Origin: Pseudoalteromonas flavipulchra NCIMB 2033 = ATCC BAA-314
Lineage (GTDB): Bacteria > Pseudomonadota > Gammaproteobacteria > Enterobacterales > Alteromonadaceae
Length of the DNA: 64,000 bases
NCBI GenBank assembly: GCA_000814665.1
Contig: JWIH01000020.1
Coordinates: 372,001-436,000, forward strand
Direction of reading: 5' to 3'
The position numbers and the translations under genes were made by a program. This document shows positions 38,601-46,454 of this stretch, piece after piece. Position 1 is the first letter of the stretch; each line of letters starts with the position of its first letter. The notes under the pieces were generated by a model. That model was not told where the DNA came from and searched no databases. It worked only from the letters and a program-made list of their open reading frames with translations.

Positions 38601-38728
38601 GGAACTGTCTCCAAAACAAATTGTATTAAATGTGAGAGATTAATTGACCTTTCCACTTGGTCAAGGGCATTCTACAACGGTAAGGCAGTCTTCGTAAACC
38701 GCGATGGCTTATTTTCAACAATTTCTGA

Positions 38729-39553
38729 ATGAATAATAGCAAAATGAGAACAGCATTTTATATTTCCGATGGTACCGCTATCACCTCTGAAGTGTTTGGT
38801 CACGCAACGCTTTCAATGTTCCCTGTAGAATTTAATCACCAAACGATACCATTTGTAGAAACAGTAAAAAAAGCAAATGAAATCAAAAAATTAATAGACT
38901 CGGTTGCTGAGACTTCAGGTGAAAAACCATTGGTGTTTTTTACATTCGTTAATCCAGAATTGTCCGATATTATTTTATCGTCGCAAGGGGTTTGTTACGA
39001 CTTTTTATCTTATGCCAGCGAAATAGTAAAAAGGGAGCTAAAAGTTCAGCCTGTGCCAAAAATGCACCGGACACATAGCATTCACGAATCTTCTTATGAT
39101 TTTAGAATAGATGCAGTTAACTACGCACTTGCAAATGATGACGGCGCAAATATTAAAGACTATGACGAGGCAGACATCATATTGGTTGGTGTCAGCCGCA
39201 GCGGTAAAACGCCGACAAGTTTATATTTAGCTTTGCAATATGGGATAAAAGCCGCGAATTATCCGATGACAGAGGATGATTTAGAAAGTGGAAAACTACC
39301 CAAATGTCTAGATAAATACAAAGGTAAGCTCTTTGGTTTAACCATAGATCCCGAAAGATTAGCCGCAATAAGGCAAGAAAGAATGGCAAACTCCAAGTAC
39401 GCATCAATCAGACAATGCCGTATTGAAGTCAAAGAAGTTGAGATGCTATTTAAAAAGAATAGAACGCCTTACTTGAATAGTACACGTTATTCCGTTGAGG
39501 AAATATCAGCAAAGATTATTTCTGAAACTGGGCTAAAACGCCATAAGTACTAA
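38729..39553 (+). CDS. ppsR: PEP synthase regulatory protein (kinase/pyrophosphorylase)
   Basis: Bifunctional DUF299 protein of 274 residues that inactivates PpsA by ADP-dependent phosphorylation and reactivates it by Pi-dependent phosphorolysis. The P-loop GVSRSGKTPTSLYLA (about residues 153-167) and the N-terminal FYISDGTAITSEVFGHATLS are family signatures. It is divergent from ppsA with 128 bases between, the normal pairing. An internal ATG five codons in (MRTAFYISDG) is a possible alternative start, as neither has a clear ribosome-binding site. Confidence 0.94.
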   Translation: MNNSKMRTAFYISDGTAITSEVFGHATLSMFPVEFNHQTIPFVETVKKANEIKKLIDSVAETSGEKPLVFFTFVNPELSDIILSSQGVCYDFLSYASEIVKRELKVQPVPKMHRTHSIHESSYDFRIDAVNYALANDDGANIKDYDEADIILVGVSRSGKTPTSLYLALQYGIKAANYPMTEDDLESGKLPKCLDKYKGKLFGLTIDPERLAAIRQERMANSKYASIRQCRIEVKEVEMLFKKNRTPYLNSTRYSVEEISAKIISETGLKRHKY

Positions 39554-39575
39554 AAAGGCCGCAATGTGGCCTTTT
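39553..39575. terminator. Bidirectional terminator between ppsR and the DAHP synthase gene
   Basis: An 8-bp stem AAAAGGCC / GGCCTTTT with a seven-base loop sits right at the ppsR stop, with T-rich sequence on each exit side. Confidence 0.82.
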
Positions 39576-39584
39576 GTTTGTTAT

Positions 39585-40940
39585 TTATACTGTTTTACGA
39601 GCGTCTTTTAGTAGATCAGCAACTAAAAAGCCTAGCTCTAAAACTTGGTCTGCGTTTAGACGCGGATCACACTGTGTGCGGTAACGCTGAGATAAGTCTT
39701 CGTCTGATAGACCGTAGGCACCACCTACACACTCAGTGACGTGTTGCCCTGTCATTTCTAAGTGCACACCGCCAGGATAGCTACCCTCCGCTTTATGCAC
39801 TGCGAAGAACTGACTGATTTCTCTCAGGATATTGTTAAAGCTACGTGTCTTATATCCAGTCGTCGCTTTTTCAGTGTTTCCGTGCATCGGATCCGAAGTC
39901 CAAATAACTTTGCGGCCTTCTTCTTGAATTCTGCGAACTAATTTAGGGAGTTTTTCCGGCAGCACATCTGCACCCATGCGAGTGATAAGTGTTAGACGAC
40001 CAGGAATATTATCAGGGTTAAGCGCATCGACAAGCTTAATTAACTCATCTTCTTGCATCCCTGGGCCAACTTTTACGCCAATTGGATTTTTAATACCACG
40101 GAAAAATTCGATATGTGCGTGATCTAATTGACGCGTACGTTCACCAATCCAAACAAAGTGAGCAGAACAATCGTACCAATCCCCCGATAAGTGGTCTCGT
40201 CTAGTTAACGCTTCTTCATAACCTAACAATAGCGCTTCGTGTGAGGTATAAAGCGGAGTTTCCTTCAGGCTTGGTGCTACTGTTGAATCGATGCCACAAA
40301 CTTCCATAAACTCAAGTGCTTCTTGAATACGCTCTGCGAGTTGTTGAAATTTGTCTTTTAACGGATTTGCAGCTACGAAACTCATATTCCAGCGATTTAC
40401 CTGATGCAGATCAGCAAGGCCACCCTGCGCAAACGCGCGAAGTAGGTTAAGTGTTGCTGCTGACTGATGATATGCTTTCATCAATCTATCAGGATCTGGG
40501 ATACGCGCTTCTTCCGTAAACTCAAAACTATTAACGATATCACCACGGTATGAAGGTAAAGAAACACCATCAATAGTCTCAAAATCTGAAGAACGGGGCT
40601 TAGCATACTGCCCTGCCATTCTAGCAATTTTTACTACCGGGCATTTACCGCCATATGTTAATACGACAGCCATTTGCAAAAGTGTCTTGAACGTATCACG
40701 AATATTAGCGGCACTAAAATCTGAAAACGATTCTGCGCAATCACCACCTTGCAATATAAAAGCTTTACCTTCGCAAACATCTGCTAGGCTTTTATACAAG
40801 CTTCGCGTCTCTTCTGCAAAAACGAGCGGTGGTGCTGAATTTAGTTCTTTTTCAACTGATTTTAACTTCTCTGAATTTGGGTATTCAGGTTGCTGCAAGA
40901 TAGGTTTATCTCTCCAGCTATTTGGGCTCCAATTAGCCAT
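39585..40940 (-). CDS. Class II (plant-type) DAHP synthase
   Basis: First enzyme of the shikimate pathway, condensing PEP and erythrose 4-phosphate. 451 residues, typical of the class II family rather than E. coli AroG/F/H. Signatures: [18 protein letters not shown] at the start, [10 protein letters not shown] (about 63-72, with the metal-binding Cys), [13 protein letters not shown] (about 349-361), [18 protein letters not shown] (about 391-408). Single gene. Ter site 2 lies 95 bases upstream and may overlap its promoter. Confidence 0.94.
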   Translation of the reverse strand: MANWSPNSWRDKPILQQPEYPNSEKLKSVEKELNSAPPLVFAEETRSLYKSLADVCEGKAFILQGGDCAESFSDFSAANIRDTFKTLLQMAVVLTYGGKCPVVKIARMAGQYAKPRSSDFETIDGVSLPSYRGDIVNSFEFTEEARIPDPDRLMKAYHQSAATLNLLRAFAQGGLADLHQVNRWNMSFVAANPLKDKFQQLAERIQEALEFMEVCGIDSTVAPSLKETPLYTSHEALLLGYEEALTRRDHLSGDWYDCSAHFVWIGERTRQLDHAHIEFFRGIKNPIGVKVGPGMQEDELIKLVDALNPDNIPGRLTLITRMGADVLPEKLPKLVRRIQEEGRKVIWTSDPMHGNTEKATTGYKTRSFNNILREISQFFAVHKAEGSYPGGVHLEMTGQHVTECVGGAYGLSDEDLSQRYRTQCDPRLNADQVLELGFLVADLLKDARKTV

Positions 40941-41034
40941 TGTATTTTCCTCATTCCAATATGTGTTACCACCATTGAACAGTACCCCAAGCCCCCTTAT
41001 TCATCAAGGAAAAACTTTAGTTTGTTTTCACTAA

Positions 41035-41049
41035 AGAACACATCATACA
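41035..41049 (-). other. Ter site 2 (blocks leftward forks)
   Basis: AGAACACATCATACA on the plus strand (Ter reads on minus). It lies 95 bases upstream of the DAHP synthase start, and a TATGAT within it could serve as that gene's -10 box, although the matching -35 is poor. Confidence 0.75.
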
Positions 41050-41439
41050 TAATGTAATTTCAAAACTTGAAACATTCGCTAAAACTATTTAATAAATTAA
41101 TCACAATATCAACCTCATTAAGATATGATGTTTTTTAATACATCTTTCCAGCGAGCACAAAACGGGACTTAAAGTTGACGAGTATCGGACTTTTATATTC
41201 TAGTCTTTAAGTCGCTATAATGACTCATTTTAGAGTGAATTGAAGACCCTGGAACCTATACCAATATCAAACATAATCTTGTCGACGTCTTGTTTTTCAC
41301 TTTGAGTGTCTTGATTAGTTGCGCTGACGAATGGAAGTCAATTCAAAAATTTGTGATCAAGCGGAATCCCCCACCCTACCTCTTAATTATCTTACAGAGC
41401 ATTTATATACAAAGACGACACACTGACTTTAGCTAATTA

Positions 41440-41450
41440 TTATGTTAAAT
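41440..41450 (+). other. XerD-arm-like sequence in the gene-free region
   Basis: TTATGTTAAAT is identical to the XerD-binding arm of gammaproteobacterial dif sites, as I recall them. The 11 bases expected to be the XerC arm (CTGACTTTAGC) do not match, so this is at best a half-site. Confidence 0.2.
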
Positions 41451-41741
41451 TGATGCTTGTTTAAGTTCAGACTAGTAATTACTTCAAGTCAGCTATAAGT
41501 CATTGGGTAGTGACTCGTCGTATTTTATGAGTAGGAAGGAGGCAAGAAAAAATGAGTCTATAATGATTGCTATGAGTACTAATCACATGTGCTATATAGT
41601 TTTTGGAAGTATTAACACGTATAGGTACTTCCAACAGCCAACTCCTCCAATGAGAACTCAATGCTGAAAAATTGGAGAGATTTCTCTTCAGTGATCTGGG
41701 TTATTAAAATAAATTTTCCTGATTAAGCTATCTTATTGAAA

Positions 41742-41757
41742 CGGCGAGGCCTCGCCG
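41742..41757. repeat. 16-bp perfect GC-rich palindrome
   Basis: CGGCGAGGCCTCGCCG is fully self-complementary and 14 of 16 bases are G or C, inside very AT-rich non-coding DNA. It could be a protein-binding site or fold as a hairpin with a GGCC loop. No T-run follows. Confidence 0.6.
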
Positions 41758-42133
41758 AACAATCTATCACTCACTAGATAAAAATAAAGCTCTACTGTCA
41801 AAAAGGTGATATTGATTACGTAGAACTACTGAGTTTACTCTTGCCCCTCATTCTTTTCTTGATATCTAACACAACAGCTTTTATTCTTACAGATAATTAC
41901 TTTGCCTAATATAATTTTACTCGCTTAATAGCTATTTTCATTTCCAAAAATCTCACTATTTTCGGGACAGTTAATTTCAGAAATATTTTCCCATTAACAG
42001 TTAGCACATCTAGCTTGACTCGCTCTCAAGCAAGTTGTTCAGACGCTTGAAAAGATCTCTGTCGACTTTGCTCGTTGACGATCAGACCATGAATTCAGGT
42101 GTAAAAACTATATGATATTTAAATAATAAAAGC

Positions 42134-42168
42134 ACAGGAGTAGTGTCTTCTATCAACTCCTGTTTTTC
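42134..42168 (+). terminator. Orphan rho-independent terminator-like hairpin
   Basis: An 8-bp stem ACAGGAGT / ACTCCTGT with a 14-base loop is followed directly by five T residues on the plus strand. No gene ends nearby, so it implies an unannotated plus-strand transcript upstream, or it is a relic. Confidence 0.5.
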
Positions 42169-42584
42169 CATTATTTTAACTTCGCTACAAATCGAGTACG
42201 GCATTAACATTAGTATTTATTCCGGCGAAGTTTGAATAATAGTAAGCAATCACTGAAGTAGCTGGTTTAGTTACTATAAAGTTAGTACTAGCGTTGCAAC
42301 TCCGAACTGAACATATGCATGAAGCAAAAGAAACTTATACTATAACCGTCTTCGTGTTTTAGTCAGGTACGACTACAAAAGTGCGGATGTTACTCGAAGA
42401 TTCATAGCCAAGAAAAAGAAGTGGTACGCTTGTTCTCTTTGAAAGTGCAAAATTAAACTCAGTATTCTACTCTATAATTTAGCCAATCCCATTAAAGGAT
42501 CCCAAATAATGACTATTTCATAGTGAGTATACACTTACTATTGTTTTTCACGACTAAAGAAGAAGACTCTGTCAGTATCAAAAG

Positions 42585-42614
42585 TTGACTTTAATTTATA
42601 AAAAAGAGTATTAT
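42585..42614 (+). promoter_or_regulatory. Promoter-like sequence before Ter site 3
   Basis: TTGACT, 18 bases, TATTAT: a good sigma-70 match. The -10 box ends 15 bases before Ter site 3, the same spacing as in the tus promoter. No gene follows. Confidence 0.5.
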
Positions 42615-42629
42615 CGCGAGGAGCCACAA

Positions 42630-42644
42630 GGAACACATCATACA
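42630..42644 (-). other. Ter site 3 (blocks leftward forks)
   Basis: GGAACACATCATACA on the plus strand, identical to the tus-leader copy. It lies 15 bases downstream of a promoter-like sequence. Confidence 0.78.
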
Positions 42645-42817
42645 TTTTTGATAATTTATAAAAATCATTACCAAATTTAAAAATTAATCAAAGAACTGAT
42701 AAGTAGCGTTGTCATCCTGAGTGATTACTAGCCACCGCTTTTAAATGACTATTGCCCGTTAAGAACTCCTATAAAATTTATCAAAATCCAATTTTATAGG
42801 AGAAATCCAAAAAAATT

Positions 42818-42826
42818 TGATATAAT
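42818..42826 (+). promoter_or_regulatory. Extended -10 promoter-like sequence before Ter site 4
   Basis: TGATATAAT, the same extended -10 string as in the tus promoter, ends 16 bases before Ter site 4. The ATG after the site opens a three-codon frame only (ATG GAT AAG TGA), so this looks like a second tus-type leader without a gene. Confidence 0.5.
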
Positions 42827-42842
42827 TATGGCCTACCCATAA

Positions 42843-42857
42843 AGAACACATCATACA
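42843..42857 (-). other. Ter site 4 (blocks leftward forks)
   Basis: AGAACACATCATACA on the plus strand, about 215 bases before the tus-leader copy and in the same orientation. Confidence 0.8.
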
Positions 42858-43033
42858 TGGATAAGTGAAACAATCTCAGTTCCACAAAACTAATTAGCCG
42901 TTTCAACAAGACAACATAAGATCATTTTCCTATTTTAAAATTCACTAGCTAATATTTTATTTCTCAAAAAACCTAGACACTCCGGAATAAAAGCTTAATA
43001 AGTGAAGATAAATATGAGCTATCAGAGTATTTT

Positions 43034-43042
43034 TGATATAAT
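43034..43042 (+). promoter_or_regulatory. tus promoter (extended -10)
   Basis: TGATATAAT is a perfect extended -10 element; no good -35 is seen. The predicted transcript starts near 43049, and Ter site 5 begins at 43058. Tus bound there would sit on the initially transcribed region, so autorepression is expected, as known for E. coli tus with TerB. Confidence 0.6.
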
Positions 43043-43057
43043 TTGTATACATCTATT

Positions 43058-43072
43058 GGAACACATCATACA
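43058..43072 (-). other. Ter site 5 in the tus leader (blocks leftward forks)
   Basis: GGAACACATCATACA ends at the base before the tus ATG. It is the innermost of the five copies facing the origin. The position between promoter and start codon gives both fork-blocking and autoregulation functions. Confidence 0.85.
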
Positions 43073-43972
43073 ATGAATAAATTTAATATACGCTCAACCT
43101 TCGATATTCTTAACGAACATATTAATCAGCTATGCCATGAACTGACTGAAGCCGATATAAAAAAGGCAACTTTTTATGAACTGCCTGATATAAAAAAGGC
43201 AACTTTTTATGAACTGCCTGATATAAAAAAGCAAGATGAAGAAACCGCTCCAACAAATATAGCAGTTACAAAAATAGAAGGTGAAAAAGCACTCTCTAAA
43301 TGTTTAGATGCTTATCGCGATCTCTATTTGAACGACCGCGAAAGCGGAAAGTTGTTGCAAAGGTTCCCAGGTCTTTTGTTAGTCAATGACCCTAAAGAAG
43401 TTATCAAGTCTAGGGTGAATGCTGTGAATCTTGCCAAAGAAAATTTTAAAAATGCTATTCTGGAAATTTCTAACAATGATGCCAGATTCGAAGCTGTTCA
43501 TAGTGCAGTTCCTAACTTAATGACTTTGGCTGCCTATCGAAAAATACATAGCGAATCCACAGCTCCCTATTCCGTTCGATTTACCTGGATGAAAAAACAT
43601 GCAACCAGAGTTTTGAGTAAAGAACTTGCTATGGAGATGTTGAATCGCTCTTCACTTTATTCAAATCCGAGGATGATAGATCAGGAAAAGTGGCAACAGC
43701 TAGTAGAACAAGAAAAATATAGAGTTTCTAGTCTATCAGAAAATGCAAAGCTCAGAATTAGAAGGCCAACCAGAGTAACACCTGAGGTGAATGTGAGATA
43801 TACAGCTCAAAATCGCTATCATGTAAGTGCCGCACTTCCATTTATACTCTTTAACCCACATCCAGACACTAAACTTGGAGAGTTAAGTCATTTTACACAA
43901 AAAGATGATCATCCAAGAAAGCGAGAGTACAACTTTCTAGTCGATAGAATTTATTTAGAAAGATTTGAATAA
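43073..43972 (+). CDS. tus: Tus-family replication terminator protein
   Basis: DNA-binding protein that arrests replication forks at Ter sites in one direction. 299 residues against 309 in E. coli. Aligning by eye with E. coli Tus from memory: ELPDIKKQDE with SLPEVKKEDE, RFEAVHSAVPNLMTLAAYR with RFEWVHRHLPGLITLNAYR, ENAKLRIRRP with QNAKLKIKRP. Phe139 and His143 match F140 and H144, which form the pocket for the flipped Ter cytosine; G149 is Asn here. Start is ATG 43073, directly after Ter site 5; an upstream TTG (43043) would translate the Ter site. A 33-bp in-frame tandem duplication lies at residues 28-49. Flanked by oppositely facing Ter sites and the origin. Confidence 0.9.
   Translation: MNKFNIRSTFDILNEHINQLCHELTEADIKKATFYELPDIKKATFYELPDIKKQDEETAPTNIAVTKIEGEKALSKCLDAYRDLYLNDRESGKLLQRFPGLLLVNDPKEVIKSRVNAVNLAKENFKNAILEISNNDARFEAVHSAVPNLMTLAAYRKIHSESTAPYSVRFTWMKKHATRVLSKELAMEMLNRSSLYSNPRMIDQEKWQQLVEQEKYRVSSLSENAKLRIRRPTRVTPEVNVRYTAQNRYHVSAALPFILFNPHPDTKLGELSHFTQKDDHPRKREYNFLVDRIYLERFE
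43154..43231 (+). repeat. 33-bp tandem duplication inside tus
   Basis: Two exact 33-bp copies (43154-43186, 43187-43219) plus 12 bases of a third encode DIKKATFYELP twice, then DIKK. E. coli Tus has one equivalent segment (SLPEVKK). The perfect identity points to a recent event. The extra 11 residues fall in the N-terminal region, away from the cytosine pocket. Confidence 0.9.
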
Positions 43973-44013
43973 TAATAAGGTTAATTCCACACAGAATTTA
44001 ATGATGTGACACA

Positions 44014-44042
44014 ATTTAACATAATCTTGATAGATAAGCATA
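44014..44042 (-). other. Candidate dif-like XerCD site inside the fork trap
   Basis: On the minus strand TTATGTTAAAT (44024 to 44014) is identical to the XerD arm of gammaproteobacterial dif. Upstream of it, across a 7-base spacer, TATGCTTATCT shares only about half its positions with XerC arms (TGC core kept). The spacer is 7 rather than 6. Position between tus and Ter site 6 is where a dimer-resolution site would be expected. Confidence 0.35.
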
Positions 44043-44079
44043 GTCCATACAACTACTGACTGTACTTGTCCTCTTTATA

Positions 44080-44093
44080 GTATGATGTGTTCT
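44080..44093 (+). other. Ter site 6, opposite orientation (blocks rightward forks)
   Basis: GTATGATGTGTTCT on the plus strand, preceded by A as in E. coli Ter (AGTATG). It is the only copy in this orientation and lies between tus and the initiator gene, 1.7 kb before the origin. A fork that has gone around the circle and arrives from the left would stop here. Confidence 0.8.
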
Positions 44094-44526
44094 ATACCAC
44101 TTTAAAACTTATAGGCTAAGATGAAATCGTTATCTTCACAGATTAAGTACTAAATTTCTTCAGGTTAAATTTTGATTTATCATTAAATTTTAAGCTCTGA
44201 AATAGCTTATCGATCACGGGCTAGTATCTAGAAATCACTAATAAATCAACGACTATCGGATAAAAAATTTTTTCTATTTGATTGTTCTAAATAGGAAAAT
44301 ATGAATTATTGATATGCTTGTTCTCTCCTAAAGATTAAGAATTAATTTGATCCGCTGATGTAGTTTCAAGATTTATTGATGCCAGTATTTTTACATCGCA
44401 GAAAATTTTTAAGAAGGCTTTTAGCTCTTTAGACTGCATCGTTTTGAAGAATTAGATAGTGATAAATTTCGGTCGGAAAGTATCCTTAGTTGGGATAGAA
44501 ATTAGCTTTGATATCAAAGTTCTTTA

Positions 44527-44556
44527 TTTTGGCTAGAAATACCATTCTAGCCAAAA
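44527..44556. repeat. 12-bp perfect inverted repeat after the initiator gene
   Basis: TTTTGGCTAGAA and TTCTAGCCAAAA form a perfect stem with a six-base loop, ten bases past the initiator stop. There is no T-run after it in the direction of transcription. It may still end the transcript, or be a priming or structural element of the origin region. Confidence 0.5.
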
Positions 44557-44565
44557 TAAGAAATC

Positions 44566-45780
44566 TTATTTTTTGACGATTTCTTCTAATGTATCTTCAT
44601 CAATTACTTCTACATTTTCAACGATACGTTTTCCACCTTGAATTTCGATACGTTTATGGTGTTTATTGAGAGCCAATATCTCGTCACAGAATTGAGCAGA
44701 TGGGTGCATTTCGTACACATAATCAACGATTTTTCCGGACTTTTCATCCTTAACATTTGAAATATTGTATTCGGATATCGCCCCTTTCTCGATCAAATCT
44801 TTCATTGTTGTGGTCATATCACGACGAAGTGCCTTCAATTTATTCTCTGTAATTTCATCATCAGAATAAATTGAGCCGTATTTTTCCATAATTGAAATTA
44901 GGCGAAAATGATAAGTTTTACCTGGAGCTGCGTAACGCCATAGATGATACAAACGTAGCATCATCCAACGAGATAAACCACGTTTTAACTCTTGAGCACT
45001 GTTGAAGTAATAACCTTTATACTCCAAGTTATCGATCATGTTATGAACAAATGCATTTAAACATGCAACACATTTTATGTTCCCGCCCTGTCCTTTTTTG
45101 CCACTAAAGTGTAATGACGACAGAAAGTTCATGTTTGATTCGTAAAATGAATCATCAATATTTGGGTTTTTAGTATCTGTAGCCGTATATTTGAACGAAA
45201 GTTTAGAACCTTGAAGGGCTTCCAAAGATTCCTTAATTTGTGGATAAGGCATTGATTGACCAACAGCTTTTAATTCTTGAGCAAGCTCGTTCATCGAAAA
45301 AATAACTGCGTATTGAATACCGGACTTAAAATTTATTTTAACAATCTTGCCTTTAGAAGCCAGACGGATCAGCGCGCGCTCAACCTTTTCTTCTCGGTCA
45401 GATGGCCAAACTAAAAATTCTTCGTCATCACCATCTTTTTTAGTACTAACAACAGCAGGCGTAATTTTTATCTCACCTTCGTATAGAATACCATCTACTT
45501 TTTCAGATATTTTCCTCGTTACGATTGTTTTTTTAGGCGCTTCTTCTAACGGTAATTTTTTATGTCCCGAACGAACAAAGCGTCCCCATAAATCGTAATG
45601 ATTAAAGGTATTAGAATAAGCTCTTAACCCATGGGCAGCATTTTCTAAAGATACTCGAACATCTTTATTATCCGTAAACAATGCCAAACTTTCGTTATCG
45701 ATTGCACTTTCTACACCATGGATCTGTCCACGAAGTGAATCGGGCAAATTGTCAACAGAGATGTTCACCTTCCGGCTCAT
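44566..45780 (-). CDS. Plasmid-type replication initiator of the chromid
   Basis: Putative replication initiator of 404 residues, transcribed away from the iterons. No membrane segment or signal. About residues 120-190 (REEKVERALIRLASKGK, LAQELKAVGQSMPYPQIKESL) and 285-350 (LSRWMMLRLYHLWRYAAPG, LKALRRDMTTTMKDLIEKG) look like two winged-helix domains, as in Rep initiators of iteron plasmids. ATG start with GGAAG seven bases upstream. Assignment rests mainly on context: iterons, DnaA boxes and parAB alongside. It is not DnaA- or RctB-like by eye. Inverted iterons over its promoter region suggest autoregulation. Confidence 0.78.
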   Translation of the reverse strand: MSRKVNISVDNLPDSLRGQIHGVESAIDNESLALFTDNKDVRVSLENAAHGLRAYSNTFNHYDLWGRFVRSGHKKLPLEEAPKKTIVTRKISEKVDGILYEGEIKITPAVVSTKKDGDDEEFLVWPSDREEKVERALIRLASKGKIVKINFKSGIQYAVIFSMNELAQELKAVGQSMPYPQIKESLEALQGSKLSFKYTATDTKNPNIDDSFYESNMNFLSSLHFSGKKGQGGNIKCVACLNAFVHNMIDNLEYKGYYFNSAQELKRGLSRWMMLRLYHLWRYAAPGKTYHFRLISIMEKYGSIYSDDEITENKLKALRRDMTTTMKDLIEKGAISEYNISNVKDEKSGKIVDYVYEMHPSAQFCDEILALNKHHKRIEIQGGKRIVENVEVIDEDTLEEIVKK

Positions 45781-46107
45781 TGTTTTACTTCCAAATTTTC
45801 ATGACGTCTAATAACAACATATTCGACAGAAAAAGTTAATGATTAAAGTTAGTAAAAAAGTGATCCGAAGTAACTTTTTTTGTTAGGATCATTTTTTTAC
45901 TAACTAGGGGCTATTTTCAGATCAAGCTTTTACTAACAGAGGTGAAATTAACGCTGAAAAACCTTTGTTTAAGGCCTGTTTAGCGGAATTACAACGACAA
46001 ACCAGACGTCCTTGTGGAAAACTCTACCATTAATTAGTAAAGATCTGATCTATGCTAGGTAGAGATCAGATCTATACATACCTTAAAGCACTTGATCTTA
46101 TACCATC

Positions 46108-46116
46108 TGTGCATAA
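46108..46116 (-). promoter_or_regulatory. DnaA box 1
   Basis: TGTGCATAA on plus, TTATGCACA on minus: a perfect TTATnCACA DnaA box inside the iteron array. Confidence 0.75.
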
Positions 46117-46173
46117 CTATTTGATCTTACTTAGTAAAAAATTGATCTACACCACAACACCTGTGAACAATTC

Positions 46174-46182
46174 TGTGCATAA
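46174..46182 (-). promoter_or_regulatory. DnaA box 2
   Basis: Second identical TGTGCATAA, 66 bases from the first and in the same orientation. A near match, TGTGAACAA, lies at 46162. Confidence 0.75.
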
Positions 46183-46425
46183 GCTGTTTGTATATATCTT
46201 TTTGAAATAGTAGTTAGTAAAATTTCGATCTCGGAGTTATAAGAGATCTGATCTTAACCTAGTAAAAAGTAGATCTATAAAAATTAAAAAAAATGATGTA
46301 AAACAGTTGGATAGGTCATAGTTTCTTTGCCTTAGCCTTTAATACCTATATATTTAACCATATCTAAACTTTCTTATTTATACTTAGATGTAAATCAAAA
46401 TTACAAATGTCTTTGTTTTTTTGTG

Positions 46426-46454
46426 TTTACAGCAAAATATATGGACATTATAAT
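46426..46454 (+). promoter_or_regulatory. parA promoter
   Basis: TTTACA, 17 bases, TATAAT: a near-consensus sigma-70 promoter. The transcript would start near 46461. The imperfect palindrome over and after the -10 box could be the ParA autorepression operator. Confidence 0.7.

Larger units (their letters stand above)
40941..43033. other. 2.1-kb AT-rich gene-free region with Ter sites and inverted repeats
   Basis: No plausible protein gene is seen over two kilobases, unusual for this window. It holds Ter sites 2, 3 and 4, a XerD-arm-like sequence (41440-41450), a 9-bp stem TTGGAAGTA/TACTTCCAA (41603-41634), a 7-bp stem CTCCAAT/ATTGGAG (41645-41677), a 16-bp GC-rich perfect palindrome (41742-41757), a terminator-like hairpin (42134-42167), and two promoter-like sequences placed 15-16 bases before Ter sites. 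It looks like a terminus region kept free of genes; structured RNAs are possible. Confidence 0.6.
43973..44565. other. 593-bp gene-free gap between tus and the initiator gene
   Basis: AT-rich convergent gap. It contains the XerD-arm-like sequence at 44014-44024, Ter site 6 at 44080-44093, and a 12-bp perfect inverted repeat at 44527-44556. The middle (about 44100-44520) shows nothing I can name. Confidence 0.6.
45849..46275. repeat. Origin iterons, 17-bp consensus TTAGTAAAAATTTGATC
   Basis: Copies on plus: 45849, 46034, 46110 (degenerate), 46131, 46214, 46237 (degenerate), 46259. Copies on minus: 45887-45903, 45920-45936, 46064-46080 (degenerate). Full copies keep TAGTAAA and end in GATC, except one shared T/C at the first base. 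Neighbouring plus copies start 21-23 bases apart, about two helical turns. The first plus copy and first minus copy form an inverted pair close to the initiator start, suited to autorepression. Confidence 0.85.

Noticed and set aside
41423..41450. Full dif site around the XerD arm at 41440
   Set aside because: The XerC arm does not match and no spacing rescues it. Kept only as a half-site feature with low confidence.
43043..43072. Upstream TTG start for tus
   Set aside because: It would translate through the Ter site and lies before the predicted transcription start; ATG 43073 fits the Tus N-terminus better.
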